This document shows positions 32,875 to 41,559 of a stretch of DNA of 64,000 nucleotides, in pieces. The notes under the pieces are model-generated. The model was not told where the DNA came from. It saw only the letters and a program-made list of their open reading frames with translations, and searched no databases. Where the stretch lies: positions 620,001 through 684,000 of the forward strand of contig NZ_CP016808.1 in assembly GCF_002741035.1 (NCBI RefSeq), in the 5' to 3' direction. Every line of letters starts with the position of its first letter. The stretch's first letter is position 1. This DNA is from Paenibacillus sp. BIHB 4019 (GTDB lineage: Bacteria > Bacillota > Bacilli > Paenibacillales > Paenibacillaceae). The position numbers were made by a program, and so were the translations under genes.

Positions 32875-33828
32875 TTGAATAAAACAGAACGTTTGTTATC
32901 GATCGTTCTAGAGCTGCAGCGAAATAAGGTGTTGAAGGCTGAAGAACTGGCAGAGATGCTGGAAGTTAGTTCTAGAACGATTTATCGGGATGTTCAAGTG
33001 CTGAGTGAATCCGGTGTGCCCATCATCGGTGCAACTGGATTAGGTTATTCTTTGATGAATGGTTATTTTCTGCCGCCAGTGAGTTTTACTGTAGAAGAAG
33101 CAGCAGCGCTGTTGATTGGAGCCGAGTTTGTAGAACAGCGCTTTGATCCTGTCTACAGCAGGAGCGCACGCTCTTCACGCGGGAAAATCGAAGCTGTATT
33201 AACGGAGCCCATCCGCGATGAAGCGGATCGGATACGCGATAACATCCTTCTTCTTCACAAGGATTATGAACCCGAAATAGGCCATCGAGAGAAGGCTTAC
33301 GTGGCAGCCATTCGTACTGCCATGCTTGAAGGCAACAAAATCCGCTTTGAATACCACAAACGAGCAGCACAAGCCAATGATAAACATGAAATGCTGCGAA
33401 CAGTTGCCCCTTACGGGCTCGTACTAGATGAACAAAATGGCTGGCTTTTAGTTGCCCATTGCGACTTGCGGGATGACATTCGCCATTTTCGGGTATCGCG
33501 AATTAAAGAGCTTGCCATTACGAATGAAACGTTCCAGCTGCCCAGCAGCTTTCACCTGCACGGCTATCAGCCGAAGGATGACCGCGACGTCAAAGTCCAA
33601 GTGCTTTTTAATGTGAGCATCGCAGAGAAAGTGAAAATAGCAAACAACTATTATATGGAGGATGCCCGATTGAACGCCGATGGATATTACGTCACCTTTC
33701 GCGTTCGACGGTCTGAGGATTTGCTGTCCTGGCTCCTTGGCTGGGGCGCAGATGCAATAATCATTGAGCCCGAGGCTTTCAAACTCCGCATAAAAAAAGA
33801 AATCGAAAACATGATGAAACGTTACTGA
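32875..33828 (+). CDS. WYL-domain transcriptional regulator (second)
   Basis: Regulator of 317 residues: helix-turn-helix (LKAEELAEMLEVSSRTIYRD, residues 20-40), a linker, WYL core (about 150-220, with NKIRFEYHKRA, GLVLDEQNGWLLVAHCDLRD and FRVSRI) and a WCX tail. TTG at 32875 follows AAGGGGG. Its stop codon lies within the palindrome at 33818-33849, which may double as its terminator. Flanked by two genes that carry the same palindrome upstream, so those are its probable targets. Confidence 0.88.
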   Translation: MNKTERLLSIVLELQRNKVLKAEELAEMLEVSSRTIYRDVQVLSESGVPIIGATGLGYSLMNGYFLPPVSFTVEEAAALLIGAEFVEQRFDPVYSRSARSSRGKIEAVLTEPIRDEADRIRDNILLLHKDYEPEIGHREKAYVAAIRTAMLEGNKIRFEYHKRAAQANDKHEMLRTVAPYGLVLDEQNGWLLVAHCDLRDDIRHFRVSRIKELAITNETFQLPSSFHLHGYQPKDDRDVKVQVLFNVSIAEKVKIANNYYMEDARLNADGYYVTFRVRRSEDLLSWLLGWGADAIIIEPEAFKLRIKKEIENMMKRY

Positions 33829-33859
33829 CAATCTAATGTCAGTAACGTTTTTGTATATT
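33818..33859 (+). promoter_or_regulatory. 13-base-arm palindrome upstream of the NmrA-type gene
   Basis: AACGTTACTGACA (33818-33830) and TGTCAGTAACGTT (33837-33849), 6-base centre ATCTAA, then TTTTGTATATT. Differs from the copy at 31975 by paired changes that keep symmetry. The following T-run also permits terminator function for the WYL gene. Confidence 0.6.
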
Positions 33860-33905
33860 GTAGATAGGCATGAGGTTGCCGTATTTAAAAGGAGGAAAAT
33901 AAAAA

Positions 33906-34802
33906 ATGAACACCACAAAAGAAACGATATTGGTTACAGGCGCAGGCGGAAATTTAGGGAGATTGGCCGTTCAATGGCTGCTCGAAAATTATGATGGGCC
34001 GATTATAGCAGCTACCCGTACCCCAGAAAAACTTTCGGATCTTGCCGACCGCGGGGTTAGCGTACGGCATGCGGACTTCAACCAGGCTGAGACGCTGACC
34101 GATGCTTTTGCCGGGGTGCAGCGTCTGCTTTTGGTAAGTACGGATGCGCTTGAAGTGCCAGGTCAGCGAATCACGCAGCATTCGAATGCCATACAAGCTG
34201 CCGTTAATGCGGGAGTAAAACATATTGTCTATACATCGTTCTTCAACCCTGAGCCCGGTACAGCGAATTTAACGGCGGGAGACCACTACAGCACGGAAGA
34301 GGCTATTAAGAACAGCGGCCTGTCTTATACGATTCTTCGCAGCAATCTGTACGCAGAGAATCTGCTTCAATCCTTGACGCACACGGTCGCCACAGGCCAA
34401 TACGCCGCTGCTATCGGCGAAGGCAAAATCGCTTATGTGACTCGCAAGGATTGTGCTCATACAGCCGCAGCTGCACTCGCCTCCTCTAACACGGACAAGC
34501 ACACACGGAATGTAACTGGCCCAGAAGCGCTATCCGGTTATGATATCGCCCAAATATTGAGTGATACCACTAAGAAAAACATTATCTATATTCCACTCGA
34601 AACCTCACAGCTCGTTGGCATCTATGAATCGTTTGGCGTTCCGAATGCTGTAGCGCATGCATTAGCTTCCTTCGATACCGCCTCGGCCAGAGGGGAATAT
34701 GATCAGACGTCAACAACGGTTCAAGAGCTGACTGGTCAAGCTCCTACAAGCTTGAAGCCATTTTTGGACGAGTATTATTGGAAGACGATTACGATCTGCT
34801 AA
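33906..34802 (+). CDS. NAD(P)-binding SDR, NmrA/QorB-like
   Basis: Atypical short-chain dehydrogenase of 298 residues. The N-terminal Rossmann loop is TGAGGNLGRLAVQWL (residues about 12-26); next come RLLLVSTDAL and HIVYTSFFNPEP, and YSTEEAIKNSGLSYTILRSN, as in NmrA and QorB (quinone reductase 2) proteins, which bind NAD(P) and sense redox or reduce quinones. The classical YxxxK catalytic pair is absent. ATG at 33906 follows AAAGGAGGAAAATAAAAA. Transcribed from the palindrome-associated promoter region and closed by a strong terminator. Confidence 0.88.
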   Translation: MNTTKETILVTGAGGNLGRLAVQWLLENYDGPIIAATRTPEKLSDLADRGVSVRHADFNQAETLTDAFAGVQRLLLVSTDALEVPGQRITQHSNAIQAAVNAGVKHIVYTSFFNPEPGTANLTAGDHYSTEEAIKNSGLSYTILRSNLYAENLLQSLTHTVATGQYAAAIGEGKIAYVTRKDCAHTAAAALASSNTDKHTRNVTGPEALSGYDIAQILSDTTKKNIIYIPLETSQLVGIYESFGVPNAVAHALASFDTASARGEYDQTSTTVQELTGQAPTSLKPFLDEYYWKTITIC

Positions 34803-34815
34803 AAGAATAGAACGC

Positions 34816-34862
34816 AAAAAAGCGGGAGCTGCTTCTTTTCAAGAGCAGCTCCCGCTTTTTTA
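34816..34862. terminator. Strong bidirectional terminator
   Basis: An 18-base perfect stem (34816-34833 with 34844-34861) with A- and T-runs on both sides, between the converging NmrA-type and tubby-like genes. Confidence 0.85.
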
Positions 34863-34953
34863 ACCTTCCTCGCTTCATCCTTTAGCATGTGTCGAAATCA
34901 CACATGCTTGCTTAAGCCTATTATTAAGGCACCGCGGCCTATTCATGTAAATG

Positions 34954-35439
34954 CTAACTACTGCTCTGCCGCTTCCTAATTTCATTCACGCCCATAATAA
35001 CCGCAATCAGCTCATAATCTCCGAGCTGGCGGGTTTCGTTCCATAAGCAATAGGCGCCGGATTGCATCCAGCCGCTCGTCTGCGCGAAGCTCGCAATCGT
35101 CTCCTCACGGCGGTTCATAATTACATACTCTTTAGAAAACGCTGGCGACTCAATTAAATAAAAGCCGCGCTCGCCCGCATCATACTCAAACCGCTTATTC
35201 ATGAAGCTCATCCTTGGGCGCAGCACACCTAGCGGAGCGCCGTAGCTGTCGCTGACTTCCCATTTCATTGAGAAAAACCGAAATTTCGCCTCGCACATTT
35301 TCGTATCCTTGGCATCATAAACTTCCAGCGAAGTGCTAAACGCACTTTTCAGATTAACCCATCCCGCAGATTCCCCCGTCTCATTCATAATGCCTGTACT
35401 GCCGGAACTGAAGAATTTGTCTCTGAAATATAAGGACAT
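34954..35439 (-). CDS. Tubby C-terminal-like (LURP-one/YxjI-type) protein
   Basis: Protein of 161 residues consisting of one beta-rich domain with the order expected for the tubby-like/LURP-one fold: MSLYFRDKFFSSGSTGIMNE start, AKFRFFSMKWEVSD, then RRE and CLWNE strands. Function unknown; the fold can bind membranes or phospholipids. ATG at 35439 follows GGAGTGAGGCTGC. It starts 6 bases after the stop of the kinase-like gene, so both are coexpressed. Confidence 0.7.
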   Translation of the reverse strand: MSLYFRDKFFSSGSTGIMNETGESAGWVNLKSAFSTSLEVYDAKDTKMCEAKFRFFSMKWEVSDSYGAPLGVLRPRMSFMNKRFEYDAGERGFYLIESPAFSKEYVIMNRREETIASFAQTSGWMQSGAYCLWNETRQLGDYELIAVIMGVNEIRKRQSSS

Positions 35440-35445
35440 GCAGCC

Positions 35446-36051
35446 TCACTCCCCTTCTACGATGTCATCACCATATACGAAGCGCTCCAGCAGCAGCAGT
35501 TTCTCCTCATTCAGCTCTCCTGAATTATCAAAATCCAGCACCGAAGAGGCTGGAATCGGCCAATTCAGCTTGCGCGGTCCCAGCGAGCGGCTGAAGGCTT
35601 CCCAATTGCCAAGCTTCCACTCATCAAGCTCCAAGCCCCGTTCCTGTATCCGGGTGCGATGCAGCTCCTGATCCCGCAGGGAGACGAGTACGACCCGCAC
35701 AGCTACATCACGCAGGCTTGCACCGATGGCCGACAGCTCCTGCTCAATCCAAAGCGGATCAGCAGTTTCCTTCGTGAAGGGGCCGATGACGAGCGCGTCC
35801 GTGCCAATCGCTACATTTTCCAAAGCTGCATCCATCGTAATCCGGTAGCCGAGATCGCGGCAGCGCACCTTATACAGCTCCGAATCACGGTCCTTCGGAT
35901 CAAGCCCCGACGCCGTCATAATTGCCTCGGCCGCCGGACGCAGCAGCGTATCCATATCAAAAATCGCAGCGCCCTTGCGCCGTGCCAGCGCCTTGGCCAG
36001 CGTCGTCTTGCCCGCTCCCGCCCCGCCTAGAAAAAATACTAATTTTCGCAT
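35446..36051 (-). CDS. P-loop AAA-type kinase-like protein
   Basis: Small NTP-binding protein of 201 residues. The Walker A motif GGAGAGKTT is near residue 9, followed by FDMDTLLRPAAEA, and a later RIQERGLELDEWKLGNWEAF segment that resembles the lid region of small-molecule or nucleotide kinases of the AAA_33 type. Substrate unknown. ATG at 36051 follows GGGGCGAATCAT; an earlier GTG at 36066 overlaps that site. Cotranscribed with the tubby-like gene. Confidence 0.82.
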   Translation of the reverse strand: MRKLVFFLGGAGAGKTTLAKALARRKGAAIFDMDTLLRPAAEAIMTASGLDPKDRDSELYKVRCRDLGYRITMDAALENVAIGTDALVIGPFTKETADPLWIEQELSAIGASLRDVAVRVVLVSLRDQELHRTRIQERGLELDEWKLGNWEAFSRSLGPRKLNWPIPASSVLDFDNSGELNEEKLLLLERFVYGDDIVEGE

Positions 36052-36203
36052 ATGATTCGCCCCCACACTCTAATGATCATTACCCGCAAACCTGAACCAA
36101 TGAACACGTTATCAACTCTATCTCTCTACTATAAACCATTTTCTAGCTTGCCTGTAAAAAATAAACCGCTCAGCAGCTGTTATCCCCAGCTGCCCTCATA
36201 CGC

Positions 36204-36246
36204 AAAAACCTCCAAAGCTGCGCGAATAGGCAGCCTTGAAGGTTTT
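36204..36246 (-). terminator. Terminator of the SLH/BIG2 gene
   Basis: AAAAACCTCC and GGTTTTT arms with inner AAGCTGC/GCAGCCT pairing and a T-run on the minus strand, 18 bases after the stop codon. A near-identical hairpin ends the hybrid kinase/lyase interval at 44759-44803. Confidence 0.75.
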
Positions 36247-36263
36247 TATGCTTGGAATCTCGT

Positions 36264-39200
36264 TTACTTCGAATTTCCGAGATCGATGAGTTCAGCCTTA
36301 ATCAGCATGCGCTGAACGATAGCTGCCGTTTCCGCTCTAGTTATGTTGCTTGCTGGCTTCAAACCAGCATCTCTGCCTTGAACCAAGCCGCTGTTTATTG
36401 TCGCAGCTACAGCCTGCTTCGCCCAAGCATCTACAGCCGCCCCATCTGTAAACGAAGCAAGTGCAGACGCTGCCTCAGCTTCGCTCACCGTAGTGTTCAA
36501 GCCCGTAAGCTTCATCGCCCTCTCAAGCATAACCATCGCTTCTTGGCGTGTAATCGTCTTGTTTGGACGGAATGCTCCGTCTTCATAGCCTTTAATAATC
36601 CCGTATTCCTGCGCTTTAGCTACTGCGCCCATGAACCAGTCGCTGGACTTCACATCATGGAAGGCCGTAGTTTTTCCGTTTTCAGCCAATCCCAGCGCCC
36701 GAACGATAATCGCCGAGAACTCCGAGCGCGTAATAGCTGCATTCGGATTAAAATGCGTATCGTCGATGCCTTTCACAATAATACGCGAACCCATGTCGTT
36801 TACCGCGTCTTTGGACCAATGCCCTTCCACATCCGCGAACGTAATGGGATTCCAGATCAAAGTATAAATGCTGTTCGTCAAACTGCTAACGACCGCATAA
36901 TAGTTTTTATCATGCTGCGTAACGTACGTCGGCACATGATAAACCGTTCCGTCCTCCAGAAGCACCGTTGCCGTTGTAATCTTGCTCAGGTCTATTCCAG
37001 CTGGCAGCGGGATTTCCCGTTGAACATACGAGCTAAACTTGTCTACAACTACGGTTTTGCCATTGTATGAAGCGGTAACCGTAAAATCAATTGGCGGAAG
37101 CACCACGCTAAACCCGTCTTTACCCGCCGTATTTTTAACTAGCTCGACGCTTGCATCATTGCTCTTGGCAATGTCCACTTGTACGATGATATCCGTTAGC
37201 TTCACTTGAACGCCAAGCAGCGATGACAGGCTGTCGATTGCAATTTCTGCCGCAGGCAGCTTGTAGTTCCCGTTAATCGTCCGAACTTCCAAAATAGCCT
37301 CATTGTTTTCCATCGCTTTCACGGCATCCCCAGTCAATACCGTGGATACTTTATCCGCGCTCACGCTCGCAACAGGAATAATGATGGTCGAATTACCGCC
37401 CTCTTTGGCGAGCTGTGCTGTCAGCTTGTTCGTATCCACCGTTGCCGTCAGAACACTTTTTCCATCTTGTTTCTTCGTGTTCCCCGTAGCAATCTGATCG
37501 TACTCCTTGCCGTTCACGATTACTCGGAAACCTTCCAGCGCCACTTGTCCGCCAGTTGCTGAAGAGCCAGACGAGCCATTGCCTCCGCTGGAGGAATCAC
37601 CGCCCGAGCCTTGCGAGCTTGTTCTCGGCGTGGCACTCGCTTCATTGGAATAGCCGCCTATTCCTTCTTCGTTATTCGCCTTAACCTTAAAGTAATAAGT
37701 TGTTCCGTTGCTCAGTCCAGTTACAGTGAAATTCTCACTGCTTACAACTGCAACGGGAACGGACCCGTAATCACCAGCCACGGTTGACTGATAAACACTG
37801 TAAGAAACCGATCCCTGTACGCCAGTCCAGTTCAGCGTCACCGTTCCATTGCCGGCTGTCGCTATAAGCGCGGTTGGCGCAGAGGTTCCCGGCGCATTCA
37901 CCGTTACGGTGCTCGTTGCCGTCTTGCCGCCGTCTTCCGTTGTCCCTGTAATCGTCACTGTGCCTGCTCTCAGCGGCGTGACTACTCCGTCTTCGTCCAC
38001 CGTCGCTACCGACGGATCGCTGCTCGTCCACGTGACTTTCTTATTCGTTGCATTGCCTGGCAATACGCCAGCCGACACCGCTCCCGGACTGCCTCCAGCT
38101 GTAAGGGTGATCGCCGCTGGGCTTACCGTCACTCCCGTCACCGCCACGTCCGTCGCATTCACCGTAACGATGCTCGTTGCCGTCTTGCCACCGTCTTCCG
38201 TCGTTCCTGTAATCGTCACCGTGCCTGCTCTCAGCGGTGTGATTACTCCATCTTCATCCACTGTCGCTACCGATGGATCGCTGCTCGTCCACGTTACCTT
38301 CTTATTCGTCGCGTTGCTTGGCGATACGCCCGCCGTCACCGTTCCCGGGCTGCCTCCAGCTGTAAGAGTGATCGCCGCTGGGCTCACCGTCACTCCTGTC
38401 ACAAGCACGTCCGTTTCATTGATCGTCACCGTGCTCGTTGCAGTCTTGCCTCCATCTTCCGTCGTTCCGGTTATCGTTACTGTGCCCGCTGTCAGCGGTG
38501 TAATCACTCCATCCTCGTCCACTGTCGCTACCGATGGATCACTGCTTGTCCACGTTACTTTCTTATTCGTCGCGTTGCTTGGCGATACGACCGCTGTCAC
38601 CGTTCCCGCGGCGCCTCCAGCTGTAAGGACCAGCGTTGCCGGGTTCACCGTCACTCCTGTCACAAGCACGTCCGCCTCATTTATCGTCACCGTGCTCGTT
38701 GCCGTTTGTCCTCCATCTTCCGTCGTCGCCGTAATGGTTACTGTGCCTGCTGTCAGTGGTGTGACCACCCCATCCTCGTCCACTGTCGCTACTGATGGAT
38801 CACTGCTCGTCCACGTTACTTTCTTATTCGTCGCGTTGCTTGGCAATATCTCCGCCGTCAGCGTTCCAGCGGCGCCTCCAGCCGTTAGCGTAAGCGTCGT
38901 CGGGCTCACCGTCACTCCCGTAACGGGCACCGTCACTCCCCCAAGCTTGACCACTTGATCAGCTGTCGCAGGCACCATCCAGATGCTCTCGCCATCAAAA
39001 ACGCCACCAGAAAAAGGAGCCATGCCTATCGTCGTCGTACTCGGCCAATTGTCGAAAGCCGTCATTACTCCCGTGTCTTTATCCATCTTTACAAGCTGGT
39101 CCGTAGACATTCTAGGCAGCATCCAAATACTCTGACCGTCAAAGACACCGGTAAAATATTGGCTCCCACCAGCTATGCTGCTTGGCCAATTGTCGTACCC

Positions 39201-40178
39201 TGTCATTACTCCCGTGTCTTTATCAATCTTGATAACTCTGTCCGCTCCCGAAGGGATAAGCCAAATGTTCTGACCGTCAAAGATACCGCCGTTAAAGGGA
39301 TTCGTATTAAAATAATCCTTCGTAAAGCCGCTTGGCCAATCGCTGTAGCTCGTCATCGCTCCCGTATCCTTGTCAATTTTGACTACACGGTCTACTCCGC
39401 TAGGAACCATCCAGATGCTCTGGCCATCAAAGATACCCCCGGAAAAGTTTTCATTGCGAATGAAACCATAAGGTGTCGACACACCTTGGCTTGCAAGCTG
39501 AACATCGCTTGGCCAGTTATTGTAACCGGTCATTGCTCCCGTATCCTTGTCGATTTTAATGACATAATCGGCTCCAGCCGGAACCATCCAAATGTTCTGA
39601 CCGTCAAAAACACCGCCGCTGAAGTTTGCCATAGGCGTATAAAAAGGATTTGGATTTGTCGTTGTGCTAGGCAATATAAAGCCGCTCGGCCAGTCGTTAT
39701 AACCAGTCATTGCCCCTGTATCCTTGTCCACCTTAATCACTCGATCCGCCCCATAAGGAAGCATCCAGATGCTCTGGCCATCAAAGACGCCGCTGAGGAA
39801 ATCCGGCATCCGGCTGCCTCTCACAAACCCGTTAGGCCATGCTGTGTAGCCAGCCATCGCTCCCGTATCCTTATCAATCTTAATCAAACCTGCAGCACTA
39901 CTAGGCAGCATCCAAATGCTCTCTCCATCAAAAATACCGCTCGAAAAACCGTTGTTTTGTGTAAAGCCGGCAGGCCAATCGCTATATCCCTCCATCCCGA
40001 TTGTATCACCAATAGGGGATGGCGATATTGTACCACTGAAGCTTGAACCGCTCTGATTATAAATAGCTGCTGGCCCGGCAAATGCCGTTATTGAGAATAA
40101 GTTAGAGATGATTAAGAGCCATGCTGTCCAAATCAACAGCATTTTCTTCTTTTTCCGCGTGTTCATTCGTGTATTCAT
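36264..40178 (-). CDS. S-layer anchored protein: propeller repeats, four BIG2 domains, FN3, SLH
   Basis: Secreted wall-bound protein of about 1,304 residues. Signal peptide (LLIWTAWLLIISNLFSITAFA), seven repeats of about 50 residues each with SIWMVPSGADRVIKIDKDTG-like cores (a probable beta-propeller), four consecutive 87-residue BIG2 Ig-like domains (VTGVTVSP to TATSTVTVN), one fibronectin type III domain, a Gly/Ser linker, a beta-rich region of about 240 residues and three SLH domains (FADVEGHWSKDAVNDMG, FHDVKSSDWFMGAVAKAQ, SFTDGAAVDAWAKQAVAA) that bind secondary cell-wall polymer. Function unknown; probably adhesion or polymer binding. Start uncertain among ATG 40178, 40166 and 40214; none has a strong ribosome binding site. 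Confidence 0.85.
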   Translation of the reverse strand: MNTRMNTRKKKKMLLIWTAWLLIISNLFSITAFAGPAAIYNQSGSSFSGTISPSPIGDTIGMEGYSDWPAGFTQNNGFSSGIFDGESIWMLPSSAAGLIKIDKDTGAMAGYTAWPNGFVRGSRMPDFLSGVFDGQSIWMLPYGADRVIKVDKDTGAMTGYNDWPSGFILPSTTTNPNPFYTPMANFSGGVFDGQNIWMVPAGADYVIKIDKDTGAMTGYNNWPSDVQLASQGVSTPYGFIRNENFSGGIFDGQSIWMVPSGVDRVVKIDKDTGAMTSYSDWPSGFTKDYFNTNPFNGGIFDGQNIWLIPSGADRVIKIDKDTGVMTGYDNWPSSIAGGSQYFTGVFDGQSIWMLPRMSTDQLVKMDKDTGVMTAFDNWPSTTTIGMAPFSGGVFDGESIWMVPATADQVVKLGGVTVPVTGVTVSPTTLTLTAGGAAGTLTAEILPSNATNKKVTWTSSDPSVATVDEDGVVTPLTAGTVTITATTEDGGQTATSTVTINEADVLVTGVTVNPATLVLTAGGAAGTVTAVVSPSNATNKKVTWTSSDPSVATVDEDGVITPLTAGTVTITGTTEDGGKTATSTVTINETDVLVTGVTVSPAAITLTAGGSPGTVTAGVSPSNATNKKVTWTSSDPSVATVDEDGVITPLRAGTVTITGTTEDGGKTATSIVTVNATDVAVTGVTVSPAAITLTAGGSPGAVSAGVLPGNATNKKVTWTSSDPSVATVDEDGVVTPLRAGTVTITGTTEDGGKTATSTVTVNAPGTSAPTALIATAGNGTVTLNWTGVQGSVSYSVYQSTVAGDYGSVPVAVVSSENFTVTGLSNGTTYYFKVKANNEEGIGGYSNEASATPRTSSQGSGGDSSSGGNGSSGSSATGGQVALEGFRVIVNGKEYDQIATGNTKKQDGKSVLTATVDTNKLTAQLAKEGGNSTIIIPVASVSADKVSTVLTGDAVKAMENNEAILEVRTINGNYKLPAAEIAIDSLSSLLGVQVKLTDIIVQVDIAKSNDASVELVKNTAGKDGFSVVLPPIDFTVTASYNGKTVVVDKFSSYVQREIPLPAGIDLSKITTATVLLEDGTVYHVPTYVTQHDKNYYAVVSSLTNSIYTLIWNPITFADVEGHWSKDAVNDMGSRIIVKGIDDTHFNPNAAITRSEFSAIIVRALGLAENGKTTAFHDVKSSDWFMGAVAKAQEYGIIKGYEDGAFRPNKTITRQEAMVMLERAMKLTGLNTTVSEAEAASALASFTDGAAVDAWAKQAVAATINSGLVQGRDAGLKPASNITRAETAAIVQRMLIKAELIDLGNSK
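37881..38924 (-). repeat. Four tandem 261-base repeats encoding BIG2 domains
   Basis: Near-identical units at 37881-38141, 38142-38402, 38403-38663 and 38664-38924, in frame, each 87 codons. Conservation at DNA level, including silent positions, suggests recent duplication or gene conversion. Confidence 0.85.
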
Positions 40179-40347
40179 CCTCTCAGCTTCTTGTTTACTG
40201 AATATGTACTTCATCACAAGTTATTTTTCTATTTTGAGTCTTCCTGCCGAGCTCTCCTCCCCCTGCTAATTAGACAACTCTCGTATTTTAATTTCATATT
40301 GCGCCTCATTTCGACATTATACTTTATCGTTGTTGAACCGAATTTGA

Positions 40348-40388
40348 ACAAAAAAACGACCCCCACCGTCCTTGGGACAGGGAAGTCG
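40348..40388 (-). terminator. Terminator of the hybrid kinase/response regulator operon
   Basis: Stem of CGAC/GTCG, CCC/GGG and GTCC/GGAC segments around a CAA loop, then seven T on the minus strand. Confidence 0.75.
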
Positions 40389-40434
40389 CTTATAATCACC
40401 AATTATAAATGTGAAACTTATAGCTGCATCTATT

Positions 40435-41559
40435 TTAAAAAACAGACGTAGGATTTAGTGCTAGCGCCCTTGTATCTATTTCTGGTGAAGCGCCTAATTC
40501 GCCGGCAAACAAGTCCAGCAGCTTTCTCTCTTGCGCTGCTGCCGCTTCCTTGTTGCTCATCAGCAAATGCAGGGCGATGATTTTGGCGTGAATGCGCTCT
40601 GCAAACGGCTGCTGCTTTTCCCATCTTTGCAAATACAGCAAAGCAAACTCGTAGCGCTGCTGCCGCACTTCCATATTGACTGCCCATTCCAGCAGCTCGA
40701 TATATCTAAGTTCAAGCTCGGTCCGCCTCGCTTCCGCCCATTCGTACCCATTGTCCGTCAAATAACCGTTTCGGTACAGCTCCAGCGCCCTTTGCACTTC
40801 AGCCATGCTTTCGCCGTTTTTGAACCGCCGATAGCTGCTTTCAAAATCCTCGCAATCCCAGAATTTCGGCTGCCATGTCAAGCGGTAGCGCCCCCCTCCG
40901 GCGCGGGTCTGCTCAATAACATCAAACAGGCCAAGCGCTTCCAGCTCTTTGCGCAGCTGATATACTGTCGTATACAGCATCGCCTGCGCCCGCTCTGCAT
41001 TCCGGTCTCCCCACAACGCATCCATTATGCTCTCCATTGCAATAGGCTGATCCCGGTGGTGGAGAAAGAAGGCAAGCAGCTCTTCCGTCTTGGTTCTGCG
41101 CAGCTTGAGCGTCTTCCCTTGGCTCGTTTCCAAGGAAAATTGCCCAAAGCTGCGGACAAGGATGTCCATTGGCTTCGCGCTATGCCCTGTTCCTGCCCCT
41201 CTCTTCTTAGTGAATCGTTCCAGCGTCTTGCTGATGCGCTGTGCTGTCATCGGCTTCATCACGTAATCAAAGGCTTCCGACTCAAAAACATCAACCGCAT
41301 AATAATCATAGGCCGTCACGAAAGCGATCCCTACATCAGGTCTGTGCCTCTGAATCTGCTCAGCCAGCTCCAGCCCATTCATGCCCGGCATTTTCATATC
41401 GACAAAAATCAGGTCCGCCTCTATCCTATGTAAACACGCAACAAGCTCCTCAGCGTCGTCAAAAAGTCCCTCTATTTTCACATCGCCAAACGTCTTCAGC
41501 ACACTCTCAGCCATTTTCAAAGCCGGAAGCTCGTCATCAACCACGATTACTTTAATCAT
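40435..41559 (-). CDS. Response regulator with SARP/BTAD output domain
   Basis: Regulator of 374 residues. The receiver domain (1-120) has D-D at 8-9, phospho-acceptor Asp in [10 protein letters not shown], Thr in VTAYDYYAV and Lys in YVMKPM. Then an OmpR-like winged helix (130-230, [18 protein letters not shown]) joins a bacterial transcriptional activator domain of TPR-like helices (240-370). This two-module output (SARP type) is known from Actinobacteria but also occurs in Paenibacillus and Bacillus. Its start overlaps the kinase stop by 8 bases, making it the cognate partner. Targets unknown; the flanking S-layer and pectin genes are candidates. Confidence 0.9.
   Translation of the reverse strand: MIKVIVVDDELPALKMAESVLKTFGDVKIEGLFDDAEELVACLHRIEADLIFVDMKMPGMNGLELAEQIQRHRPDVGIAFVTAYDYYAVDVFESEAFDYVMKPMTAQRISKTLERFTKKRGAGTGHSAKPMDILVRSFGQFSLETSQGKTLKLRRTKTEELLAFFLHHRDQPIAMESIMDALWGDRNAERAQAMLYTTVYQLRKELEALGLFDVIEQTRAGGGRYRLTWQPKFWDCEDFESSYRRFKNGESMAEVQRALELYRNGYLTDNGYEWAEARRTELELRYIELLEWAVNMEVRQQRYEFALLYLQRWEKQQPFAERIHAKIIALHLLMSNKEAAAAQERKLLDLFAGELGASPEIDTRALALNPTSVF

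Noticed and set aside
37849..38958. Open 369-codon frame on the plus strand opposite the BIG2 repeats
   Set aside because: It is a shadow of the repeated BIG2 codons, low in complexity, with no ribosome binding site.
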